This document shows positions 1-5,245 of a DNA stretch of 32,902 nucleotides, one piece after another. The stretch is from NCBI GenBank assembly GCA_016235185.1, contig JACRLT010000012.1, positions 1-32,902 on the forward strand, given 5' to 3'. The first letter of the stretch is position 1. Each line of letters opens with the position of its first letter. The translations under genes were made by a program, and so were the position numbers. The notes below the pieces were generated by a model that did not search any database, had not been told where the DNA came from, and saw only the letters and a program-made list of their open reading frames with translations. The stretch comes from Candidatus Omnitrophota bacterium. Its GTDB lineage: Bacteria; Omnitrophota; Gorgyraeia; Velamenicoccales; Velamenicoccaceae.

Positions 1-55
1 ATACGATGTGGTACTGCGTCTGATATACCGCGTGAGCTGATCGCTTTAATCGCAT
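1..55 (-). CDS. tnpA: IS200/IS605 family Y1 transposase TnpA, N-terminus only
   Basis: Reading the minus strand from the ATG at 55 gives M-R-L-K-R-S-A-H-A-V-Y-Q-T-Q-Y-H-I-V, then the window ends. The pattern H-x-VY-x-x-x-YH-(I/L)-V is the usual first beta strand of Y1 (HUH-type) transposases of the IS200 group, small proteins of about 140-150 residues that move single-stranded DNA. Only 18 codons are visible, so the HUH motif and catalytic tyrosine cannot be checked. A hairpin lies 47 bp upstream, where these elements carry their left-end recognition hairpin. A TATACT -10-like hexamer (62-67) precedes the ATG without a clear -35. RAYT transposases are related, but their N-termini look different. 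Confidence 0.72.
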   Translation of the reverse strand, partial: MRLKRSAHAVYQTQYHIV

Positions 56-102
56 GGATTCAGTATATCACAAGCCCGGAAGACACAGGATACGGCTCTC
101 AC

Positions 103-122
103 CCCCGCCTTCACAGGCGGGG
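103..122. repeat. Perfect hairpin, IS left-end type
   Basis: CCCCGCCT (103-110) pairs with AGGCGGGG (115-122) around a TCAC loop. A 19-of-20 identical copy lies at 32853-32872. Next to the transposase start it is best read as the subterminal hairpin bound by TnpA. No T-run follows on either strand, which argues against a terminator. Confidence 0.7.
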
Positions 123-136
123 AACTCCCGCTGACT

Positions 137-175
137 TAGAAGTTCGGCTTGCTGATGAAATAAATTTTTGTTCAT
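137..175 (-). pseudogene. AbiEii-type toxin gene start, interrupted by the IS element
   Basis: Nine bases after the antitoxin stop codon there is an ATG (175-173) preceded by a good Shine-Dalgarno (AGGAG, minus strand, spacing about 4-5). It opens M-N-K-N-L-F-H-Q-Q-A-E-L-L, which resembles the start of nucleotidyltransferase toxins of the AbiEii/AbiGii family. The frame then enters the IS end and stops at 70-68, giving only 35 codons. The toxin is therefore lost here, unless it resumes beyond the element outside the window. Assignment rests on 13 residues plus position next to an AbiEi antitoxin, so the family is partly inferred from context. Confidence 0.55.
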
Positions 176-184
176 AATCTCCTA

Positions 185-949
185 TTATTTTGGAATAACT
201 ATTTTATATTTACTGTCGTAGTGGCCGCTATTACAAAGAGACCTCTTCCCCGTACCAAAATCAACTTTATCAAGATTCAATTTCTTAACCCACGCGTGAT
301 TATGTTTCTCGGCTAAATACATAAATAATCTTTTCGTCTTAACTGAGCCGCATTTTTCTAAGAGCTCCTGAACCATACTTGGGCGAAGCGTAGTGAGGCC
401 CGACATTATCTGATCCAGCTCATCAAAAGATTCACGCATGGGAACGTCATAGCACAATTCTAAAGCCGCTCTTTCGGATGAAGATATCTTGATTTCAAAA
501 TTACCGGAATTATAAGTCGTAAGCCCCAGCCCTGTATCTTTTCCGAAAAGACCGGTCATAACATAACGGACGGTGACTTCCCATTTGTAGCTTTTGAACC
601 ATTCGGGAAGCTTCTCGTTCTTAGACCCAAAAAGAACTATCTTTGCTTGCTTTAAGTTCGCCGGAAGATACTGAGCGTTTCCCTGCAACTGAAGGGCGGT
701 TTTTCCCGCAGGATGGACTGACATATTTAACTGTGTCTGCAGTGCGTACAACCCGCCATTGCAGTCGACGTTTTCTCCAGCCCGCTTAAAAGCTCCCCGA
801 CCTATCCGTTCTATCCAACCGCTCTTAACATACGTTCCGGCTAATTGACGATACACGCCTTGTCCGTCGAGCCAAGTCGATACAACAACGGTACTTTTAG
901 GCCAACTTTTAAGTAAATTGTTTATTATACTTCTATTTTGTCTATCCAT
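185..949 (-). CDS. abiEi: AbiEi-family type IV antitoxin / transcriptional regulator
   Basis: The 254-residue product matches the AbiEi_3 type of antitoxin. An N-terminal winged-helix region (about 1-85, with YVKSGWIERIGRGAFKR and GGLYALQTQL) is followed by the C-terminal domain, with S-V-H-P-A-G-K-T-A-L, an LRPSMVQELLEKC stretch and a K-L-N-L-D-K-V-D-x-G-x-G-K-R-S-L end. In AbiE systems this protein represses its own operon and counters the nucleotidyltransferase toxin AbiEii. The ATG at 949 is preferred; an in-frame TTG at 958 sits inside the -10 region. The gene has its own promoter and looks intact, but the toxin after it is cut short by an IS, so this is an orphan antitoxin in the visible sequence. 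It belongs to the mobile gene pool, unlike the housekeeping genes to its right. Confidence 0.85.
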   Translation of the reverse strand: MDRQNRSIINNLLKSWPKSTVVVSTWLDGQGVYRQLAGTYVKSGWIERIGRGAFKRAGENVDCNGGLYALQTQLNMSVHPAGKTALQLQGNAQYLPANLKQAKIVLFGSKNEKLPEWFKSYKWEVTVRYVMTGLFGKDTGLGLTTYNSGNFEIKISSSERAALELCYDVPMRESFDELDQIMSGLTTLRPSMVQELLEKCGSVKTKRLFMYLAEKHNHAWVKKLNLDKVDFGTGKRSLCNSGHYDSKYKIVIPK

Positions 950-956
950 AGTAGTC

Positions 957-985
957 AATTTAGAACAATTTTAAACCATTGTCAA
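957..985 (-). promoter_or_regulatory. Sigma-70-type promoter of abiEi
   Basis: On the minus strand TTGACA (985-980), a 17-bp spacer and TAAATT (962-957). The predicted start of transcription falls at about 950, next to the ATG at 949, so the message would be nearly leaderless. An inverted repeat TTGG-N7-CCAA (1010-1024) lies about 25 bp upstream and could be an operator for AbiEi. That last point is speculative. Confidence 0.5.
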
Positions 986-1332
986 GCATTTTCCGAAAAA
1001 AGTCAAAGTTTGGAACACTGCCAATTTGTAAACAAATGCTTGTCATTCAAACACAATTATAAACCTGCCCCACCAAAGCGCATTCTTACTGCCGCAGGAA
1101 CTATACAATATTTGCGACATGACTCCCCTGTCTAAATGTCCGCTCTTTAATAAGTATTTCAATCCAATGAACATTTATCTGTCAGAAAACTATATACTTT
1201 TTGTAACAAGGCGTTCGATGATATAGAACAACTGTTCGTGGTTTTAGATCTCTCGTTATTTCCACGTTGGGTCCACCTGCGTGTCCATTGGCGGTGTAAA
1301 ACCACACAAAACGTCACAAAGTGGCGTAAAAG
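986..1332. other. Gene-free accessory spacer
   Basis: No reading frame here has a recognisable product or a ribosome binding site in front of a long frame. On the minus strand a 43-codon frame starts at about 1170, and a short frame with D-V-L-C-G-F-T-P-P-M-D-T-Q-V-D-P ends near 1250. Neither could be assigned. The stretch is probably decayed mobile-element DNA. Confidence 0.4.
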
Positions 1333-1354
1333 AAAAAAACCGACTTGACGTCGG
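1333..1354 (-). terminator. Rho-independent terminator, minus strand
   Basis: Read on the minus strand, CCGAC-GTCAA-GTCGG (1354-1340) is followed at once by seven T (1339-1333). It lies about 50 bp downstream of the tRNA-like remnant on the same strand and may be what is left of that transcription unit. The stem is only 5 bp, so strength is uncertain. Confidence 0.55.
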
Positions 1355-1403
1355 GAAAAGGCCTATTTATCGCTATTTTAAGTAGTTACGAAAACAACCT
1401 GGG

Positions 1404-1446
1404 GTGGATTTTCAGTCCATCACTCTACCGACCGAACTATCTGGGT
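1404..1446 (-). pseudogene. tRNA-Phe-like 5' half (acceptor, D arm and anticodon arm only)
   Basis: On the minus strand 43 bases divide cleanly as tRNA positions 1-43: acceptor 5' strand ACCCAGA, TA, D arm GTTC-GGTCGGTA-GAGT, G, anticodon arm ATGGA-CTGAAAA-TCCAC. The 7-base loop puts GAA at 34-36, the Phe anticodon. What follows has no normal T arm and no TCTGGGT to pair with the acceptor, so the molecule cannot be a working tRNA. It could mark an old integration or deletion junction in a tRNA-Phe gene. Confidence 0.5.
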
Positions 1447-1517
1447 AAGTTAGAACGCTGTAAAATCATCCAAAAAACCGAGACTACATTCTACCAAATA
1501 CTCAAAACCTGTCAATA

Positions 1518-1543
1518 TGTATCAAACAGTTGTATCAAACAGT
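1518..1543. repeat. 13-bp tandem repeat, two copies
   Basis: TGTATCAAACAGT occurs at 1518-1530 and again at 1531-1543, directly abutting the -35 box of the promoter at 1543-1571. Tandem sites at that position can bind an activator, but no regulator is known here. Confidence 0.6.
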
Positions 1544-1571
1544 TGACACAGCAGTCAACACTTAGTATACT
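1543..1571 (+). promoter_or_regulatory. Strong sigma-70-type promoter upstream of tRNA-Leu
   Basis: TTGACA (1543-1548), 17-bp spacer, TATACT (1566-1571). Transcription would start near 1578 and run through the hairpin repeat at 1581-1654 into tRNA-Leu at 1679. The spacer contains GTCAA, complementary to the TTGAC of the -35. Confidence 0.6.
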
Positions 1572-1580
1572 TTTATCAGT

Positions 1581-1654
1581 CTCCTTGCCTAACCGCTCAA
1601 AAATTTTCCTTACTGAAAATTTTCTACGCAGGCTTCGGAGTTAATTTTGCAAGG
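1581..1654 (-). repeat. Interspersed hairpin repeat, copy C
   Basis: On the minus strand it reads CCTTGCAAAATTAACTCCGA, AGCCT, an AT-rich stem-loop, TTAGGC, AA, GGAGA. The flanking arms are nearly identical to copies at 25993-26064 and 31267-31337. The inner stem (GAAAATTTTC against GGAAAATTTTT) differs in sequence but still pairs. It lies between the promoter and tRNA-Leu. Confidence 0.75.
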
Positions 1655-1678
1655 TATTGCTGAAATAAGCAAAATTAA

Positions 1679-1762
1679 GCCGGGATGGTGAAATTGGCAA
1701 ACACATAGCGTTCAGGGCGCTACGCTCGTAAGGGCTTAAGGGTTCAACTCCCTTTCCCGGCA
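1679..1762 (+). tRNA. tRNA-Leu (anticodon CAG)
   Basis: An 84-base class II tRNA. Acceptor GCCGGGA (1679-1685) pairs with TCCCGGC (1755-1761), with A as discriminator base. The anticodon arm is TAGCG-TTCAGGG-CGCTA with CAG at 34-36. A long variable arm (GCTC-GTAA-GGGC), typical of tRNA-Leu, is followed by a T arm AGGG-TTCAACT-CCCT. The CCA tail is not encoded. It decodes CUG. The last 17 bases are repeated at 1876-1892. Confidence 0.93.
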
Positions 1763-1892
1763 CTATTTTTCCCTTAATAACAATCAAGGAGTTGAAGCCG
1801 ACCCGAGCGGCATTGCTTCGAGCGAGGGCGGCCGGTTGCGGAGGAGACCCGACGAATGTTGGGTCGGGGGAGCAAAACTCCCTTTCCCGGCA
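1746..1892 (+). repeat. Direct repeat of the tRNA-Leu 3' end with a 113-bp insert
   Basis: The 17-mer AACTCCCTTTCCCGGCA at 1746-1762 (inside tRNA-Leu) is repeated exactly at 1876-1892. The 113 bp between is GC-rich and self-complementary, for example CCCGAC-N9-GTCGGG. It has no reading frame of note. A duplicated tRNA 3' end is the signature of site-specific integration, but the insert is far too small to encode an integrase, so it may be a remnant or a non-autonomous tRNA-associated repeat. Confidence 0.7.
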
Positions 1893-1944
1893 TTTATTTA
1901 CCTCAAGCACTTTTCTTCCACAGTAAATTTTTCCTACGCCCACA

Positions 1945-3267
1945 TTAAAAAGTATTTATAAAATCCTCAAAAGACATCTTCTCGCCCAGCTCTTCCTTTG
2001 TCACTTTTATCCGGCCGGAAATATAGGGATGGGTCTTAAAATAGACAACAGCCCTGGGCTTTTCTTTTTTATGCCTTACTTTAAGTTTTCCCAAAAAAGT
2101 CAGCATTGCTTCAGGATTATAACCGGCGCGCTTGGTATAGCGTGCCCCTAATTTATCGGCCAAGAGCTCGTCTTCTTGGGAATAGCCGGAAAGGAGCGAA
2201 AGATAAGCTGCTTGCGCCCCTTGGGCAAAATCCGGATTGCGGGTTCCTGCAGCCAAGACAGTCAAAATATTATAACCCCAGATAGCCTGCAGCCTTTTAA
2301 TGCTGTGGCGTGCCACGATATGCCCCACCTCATGGCCCAAGACGGCAGCTAATTGGTCATCCGTATCCGCTACCTTCAATAATTCATTATAAACATAGAC
2401 ATAGCCGCCCGGAAGCGACGCGGCATTGACCATGTCCTTTTCTTTCTCATCTTCGATGATACGAAAACGATACAAGATCTCTTTACGGTCGCATACAGCG
2501 GCTATTTTCTCTCCGACCCTTTGGACGCGCTCGTTTGCTTGACGGTCCTGGACGACCCTGTACTCTTTTTCCACCACTTTAGACATTGAATCGCCCATGG
2601 CCACTTCTTTTTCCGTCGAAAACATCATCCAGTCCCGGGTATTGCTGGCCACGTTGTATTCAGTAGCGCAACCGTAAAAATTTATAGCGCAGATAAAAAT
2701 AAGAAGCTGGACACCGATCTTTTTCAAACAACTAAATAATTTTGAGACAGGCAAACCAACGACATTAAAATAGCAACCTTCGATGCGCTTGATAAAAAGG
2801 CTGCCTAAGCCCTGGATATCAAAACCGCCGGCCTTGTCCAGCGGTGAGACCTTTTTGAAATAATTCGAGATCTCTCTGTCATTAAGCTCTTCCATGAATA
2901 TCTTTGTCTCTTCAACGGCGACCACCTCTTTATGCCGCTTAGCGTCAATAACAGCAATACCTGTATAAAGGCGGTGCGGCTTAGATGAAAGTTTTTTTAA
3001 CATCGCCCTGGCATCTTTCAAGTCCTTCGGCTTGCCAAAGACCTCGCCATTCTGCCATACGAGCGTATCACAACCTATCACGATGCCGCTCTTCAAACGG
3101 CGGGCGATCTCACGTGCTTTTAAAAGCGCATTGGACTTAACCGTTTGAGCAGGATGAGTGTCTAAACCCTTATGCTCCTTGGCGTGCGACGGCATGACCT
3201 TAAATTTTATCTTAAGGCCTTTTAAGATCTGTGCCCGCGCTTTTGATTTTGAGGCAAGGATAAACAT
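1945..3267 (-). CDS. Fused Maf nucleotide pyrophosphatase and M48 lipoprotein metalloprotease
   Basis: The 440-residue reading frame has two unrelated halves. Residues 1-180 are a complete Maf/YhdE nucleoside-triphosphate pyrophosphatase, a cytoplasmic house-cleaning enzyme, with LASKSKARAQIL, GCDTLVWQNGEVFGKP and PLDKAGGFDIQG. Residues 181-200 read as a lipoprotein signal peptide ending FYGC. Residues 201-440 are an M48 metalloprotease with the zinc motif HEVGH (312-316) and third ligand E367 in E-L-L-A-D, like periplasmic BepA/LoiP proteins. A TTG at 2727-2725 (codon 181) would begin M-K-K-I-G-V-Q-L-L-I-F-I-C-A-I-N-F-Y-G-C, a textbook lipoprotein leader. The protease may therefore be made by internal initiation, although no clear ribosome binding site precedes that TTG. 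The frame starts 1 bp after the oxidoreductase stop codon. Confidence 0.85.
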   Translation of the reverse strand: MFILASKSKARAQILKGLKIKFKVMPSHAKEHKGLDTHPAQTVKSNALLKAREIARRLKSGIVIGCDTLVWQNGEVFGKPKDLKDARAMLKKLSSKPHRLYTGIAVIDAKRHKEVVAVEETKIFMEELNDREISNYFKKVSPLDKAGGFDIQGLGSLFIKRIEGCYFNVVGLPVSKLFSCLKKIGVQLLIFICAINFYGCATEYNVASNTRDWMMFSTEKEVAMGDSMSKVVEKEYRVVQDRQANERVQRVGEKIAAVCDRKEILYRFRIIEDEKEKDMVNAASLPGGYVYVYNELLKVADTDDQLAAVLGHEVGHIVARHSIKRLQAIWGYNILTVLAAGTRNPDFAQGAQAAYLSLLSGYSQEDELLADKLGARYTKRAGYNPEAMLTFLGKLKVRHKKEKPRAVVYFKTHPYISGRIKVTKEELGEKMSFEDFINTF

Positions 3268-3268
3268 T

Positions 3269-4516
3269 CTACTCTAATGCTAATGCTGCTGATTCGCCTG
3301 CCAAATACCCGGTCGAAAATGCTGCCTGCAGGTTAAATCCTCCGCTGGAGGCAGCCAGGCCCAATATCTCGCCGCAGAAATACAAACCTTTTACTTTTTT
3401 TGATTCCATGGTCCTTGGGTCTATCTCTTTTAAAGATACTCCGCCGCACGTCACCATGGCTTCTGCAAAAGGCCTGGGCCTTTTAATAACAAGAGGGAAT
3501 CCTTTTAGAAGCAACACTATGTTTTTTCTTTCAACGGCGGATATCTGATGGCACTTTTTCGCTGGGTTTACTTTTGCCTTTGAAAGGAAAATATCAATAA
3601 ACCTCTGCGGGAATAGCTCTTTGGCATAATTCTTCAGGATAAGGCTGCCTTTCTGCTGAAATTCATTACGCAGTTTCACCTCTATCTCTTCCTGCGACAA
3701 ACCGGGCTTTAGATCTATCAACATTACAACACGGCCGGAATCTGAAAGTTTAACGACTCCAGCGCTCAAATCCAAAATAAGGGGCCCTGATACGCCAAAA
3801 TGTGTAAAAAGTATCTCCCCGACACCGGATTCTATTCTCTTTTTGTCGACCTCAAAAACGATCCTGACGTTTTTTAGCGCCAGTCCCTGCAACTCTTTGA
3901 CAAAGGTCTCTTCTGTTTCTAACGGCACGAGGCCAGGATAAAGCTCGCTGACCTGATGCCCCAGGCTTTTGGCTATTTTTAAACCGTCGCCAGTAGAACC
4001 TGTCTCGGGATAGGAAACACCTCCCGTAGAAAGGATGATCTTCCTGGCAGTGGCCTCCTCTTCATTAGTGAGTTGCACCCCGCCGACTGCGCCATTTTTA
4101 ACAAGCACTTTTTTTACCGGAGAACTCAAATAAATATCCACGCCGCGCTGCGCCAGAACTTTTCTTAAACAATCAATTACACTCCGGGCATTATCCGTCG
4201 CCGGAAACACCCTTGCCTGCCGCTCTGTTTTTAATCTGACCCCGTTATATTCAAAAAAACGCATCAACTCGGGTGCAAAGAACTTTGCGAAGGCGTTACG
4301 CAAAAATTGCCCTTCTTTGCCGAATCTTTCCAGGAAATCCGGCAACGGGCATTTATTCGTAAGGTTACACCGGCCTTTTCCGGTCAAGCCCAATTTTCTG
4401 CCCAGGCTGGCATTTTTTTCGAAAAGGGCCGTGGCCGCGCCGTATTCAGCAGCTCGGATAGCGGCCATCATGCCTGCAGGGCCTGCGCCTATAACAATAA
4501 CATTATATCCGGCCAT
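3269..4516 (-). CDS. HI0933/BaiN-family FAD-dependent oxidoreductase
   Basis: A 415-residue flavoprotein. The N-terminal dinucleotide-binding motif VIGAGPAGMMAAIRAAEYG (about 6-24) is followed by LGRKLGLTGKGRCNLTN, characteristic of this family. The C-terminus GLYFCGEILGLAASSGGFNLQ closes the FAD site. Family members are annotated as NAD(P)/FAD-dependent oxidoreductases or flavoproteins of undefined substrate; BaiN is one bile-acid-related example, and there is no reason to assume that role here. The ATG at 4516 fits the family's short lead-in to the Rossmann fold. A longer frame back to 4606 overlaps pyrE and adds 30 atypical residues. It sits 32 bp downstream of pyrE, probably in the same transcript, with the Maf/M48 gene following. 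Confidence 0.85.
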   Translation of the reverse strand: MAGYNVIVIGAGPAGMMAAIRAAEYGAATALFEKNASLGRKLGLTGKGRCNLTNKCPLPDFLERFGKEGQFLRNAFAKFFAPELMRFFEYNGVRLKTERQARVFPATDNARSVIDCLRKVLAQRGVDIYLSSPVKKVLVKNGAVGGVQLTNEEEATARKIILSTGGVSYPETGSTGDGLKIAKSLGHQVSELYPGLVPLETEETFVKELQGLALKNVRIVFEVDKKRIESGVGEILFTHFGVSGPLILDLSAGVVKLSDSGRVVMLIDLKPGLSQEEIEVKLRNEFQQKGSLILKNYAKELFPQRFIDIFLSKAKVNPAKKCHQISAVERKNIVLLLKGFPLVIKRPRPFAEAMVTCGGVSLKEIDPRTMESKKVKGLYFCGEILGLAASSGGFNLQAAFSTGYLAGESAALALE

Positions 4517-4548
4517 AGATTGAAATAATAGGTGGGTGTATTCAAGAA

Positions 4549-5112
4549 TTACTTTATTTTGGAAGAAAAAAACTCGGAGGCCTGGAAAATCGAGATCAAC
4601 TCGCACCCTTCGCGCGACAGATTCTCTTTGGCCCCTTCATTCCTGTCAATAATAACAATGGCACGCCTTACTACTATGCCGATCTTTTTCAAAATAGCTA
4701 TTGACTCAATCAAAGAGCCTCCGGTCGTAGCCACATCGTCTAAAAGTACAACCTCGCTTGCGCTCTTTATCTCGGGGCCTTCCACCTGCAGCATGCGGCC
4801 GTGAGCCTTGGGTGTTTTACGGATGAGGAAAGTATTAATAGGCCTTTTGTTCTGGTAGCTCATAACCGCAAGCGCCCCGACCATTGGGTCAGCGCCTAAA
4901 GTAGGGCCGCCAACAGCCGCAACATTTAGATCCTTGACCAGATCAAAGATGATACTGCCAACAAGGTAAGCGCCTTCGCTGCTTAAGGTTACAGCTCTGG
5001 CATCCAGGTAATAGTGGCTCATCTTACCGCTGGCGAGCTTGATCTGGCCCTCATGATAGGCCTTTTCTTTAACCAAGCGGTACAACTGCTCTTTTAGTCT
5101 ATTCTTATCCAT
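4549..5112 (-). CDS. pyrE: Orotate phosphoribosyltransferase
   Basis: This enzyme joins orotate and PRPP to form orotidine 5'-phosphate in pyrimidine synthesis. The 187-residue product has the PRPP loop VVLLDDVATTGGS (121-133), the catalytic-loop region FLIRKTPKAHG (95-105) and an N-terminal YHEGQIKLASGKMSHYYLDAR typical of PyrE. It heads a minus-strand unit with the flavoprotein and the Maf/M48 gene. The ATG at 5112 is preceded by GGAGG at 5127-5123 (spacing 10), and that site lies inside a 9-bp hairpin, suggesting translational control. The -10/-35 elements are strong and face away from comF. Confidence 0.92.
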   Translation of the reverse strand: MDKNRLKEQLYRLVKEKAYHEGQIKLASGKMSHYYLDARAVTLSSEGAYLVGSIIFDLVKDLNVAAVGGPTLGADPMVGALAVMSYQNKRPINTFLIRKTPKAHGRMLQVEGPEIKSASEVVLLDDVATTGGSLIESIAILKKIGIVVRRAIVIIDRNEGAKENLSREGCELISIFQASEFFSSKIK

Positions 5113-5119
5113 GGTGTTC

Positions 5120-5146
5120 CATCCTCCACTAAGGCACTGGAGGATG
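5120..5146 (-). promoter_or_regulatory. Leader hairpin that buries the pyrE ribosome binding site
   Basis: CATCCTCCA and TGGAGGATG form a perfect 9-bp stem with a 9-base loop. On the minus strand the Shine-Dalgarno GGAGG of pyrE is in the 3' arm and CCTCC in the 5' arm. It lies inside the predicted leader (transcription start near 5169). There is no T-run after it, so it is not a terminator. E. coli pyrC uses an analogous hairpin; any ligand or nucleotide sensing here is untested. Confidence 0.55.
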
Positions 5147-5175
5147 TCATTAATATAAATTATCCGTGGTGTTCC

Positions 5176-5204
5176 ATTGTACTAATAAGGGATTGCGCTG
5201 TCAA
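5176..5204 (-). promoter_or_regulatory. Sigma-70-type promoter of pyrE
   Basis: Minus strand TTGACA (5204-5199), exactly 17 bp, TACAAT (5181-5176). It gives a leader of about 57 bases. The segment TGGAACACCAYGGATAA occurs both just downstream of this -10 and at the pyrE start, so the leader seems to have arisen by a short duplication. Confidence 0.7.
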
Positions 5205-5209
5205 TTCTT

Positions 5210-5238
5210 TTGACAATATCATGTCTGGATGATACCAT
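5210..5238 (+). promoter_or_regulatory. Promoter of comF-lptF-lptG, back to back with pyrE
   Basis: TTGACA (5210-5215), 17-bp spacer, TACCAT (5233-5238). Its -35 is 5 bp from the pyrE -35 on the other strand, forming TGTCAA-N5-TTGACA. Start of transcription would be about 5245, next to the preferred comF ATG at 5246. Confidence 0.5.
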
Positions 5239-5245
5239 AGCTTCC

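Larger units (their letters stand above)
1..136 (-). mobile_element. Left end of an IS200/IS605-type insertion sequence, runs off the window
   Basis: The segment holds the transposase start (55-1) and, outside it, a perfect hairpin at 103-122 (8-bp stem, 4-base loop). That is the arrangement of IS200/IS605 left ends. The outer boundary is put near 136 because upstream DNA still reads as the start of an AbiEii toxin down to 137 and then stops resembling one. The exact junction and target tetra- or pentanucleotide cannot be fixed, since these elements make no target duplication and the other end is outside the window. Confidence 0.6.

Noticed and set aside
103-122. Hairpin read as a transcription terminator
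   Set aside because: No T-run on either side, and it sits within an IS left end next to a transposase start.
1039-1170. 43-codon minus-strand frame, possibly a small protein
   Set aside because: No ribosome site, no homologue recognised, and it lies in decayed accessory DNA.
1345-1644. 99-codon plus-strand frame in the gap before tRNA-Leu
   Set aside because: It runs across the antisense of the tRNA-like remnant, the tandem repeat, the promoter and the hairpin repeat, has no ribosome site and no recognisable protein features.
1641-1943. 100-codon minus-strand frame over tRNA-Leu
   Set aside because: It is the antisense of the tRNA and its duplicated end, a common source of false protein calls.
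5106-5180. Two mini-frames in the pyrE leader, both encoding M-E-H-H-G-stop
   Set aside because: The first lies at the predicted promoter and is mostly not transcribed; the second is a by-product of the same short duplication. Kept only as part of the leader observation.
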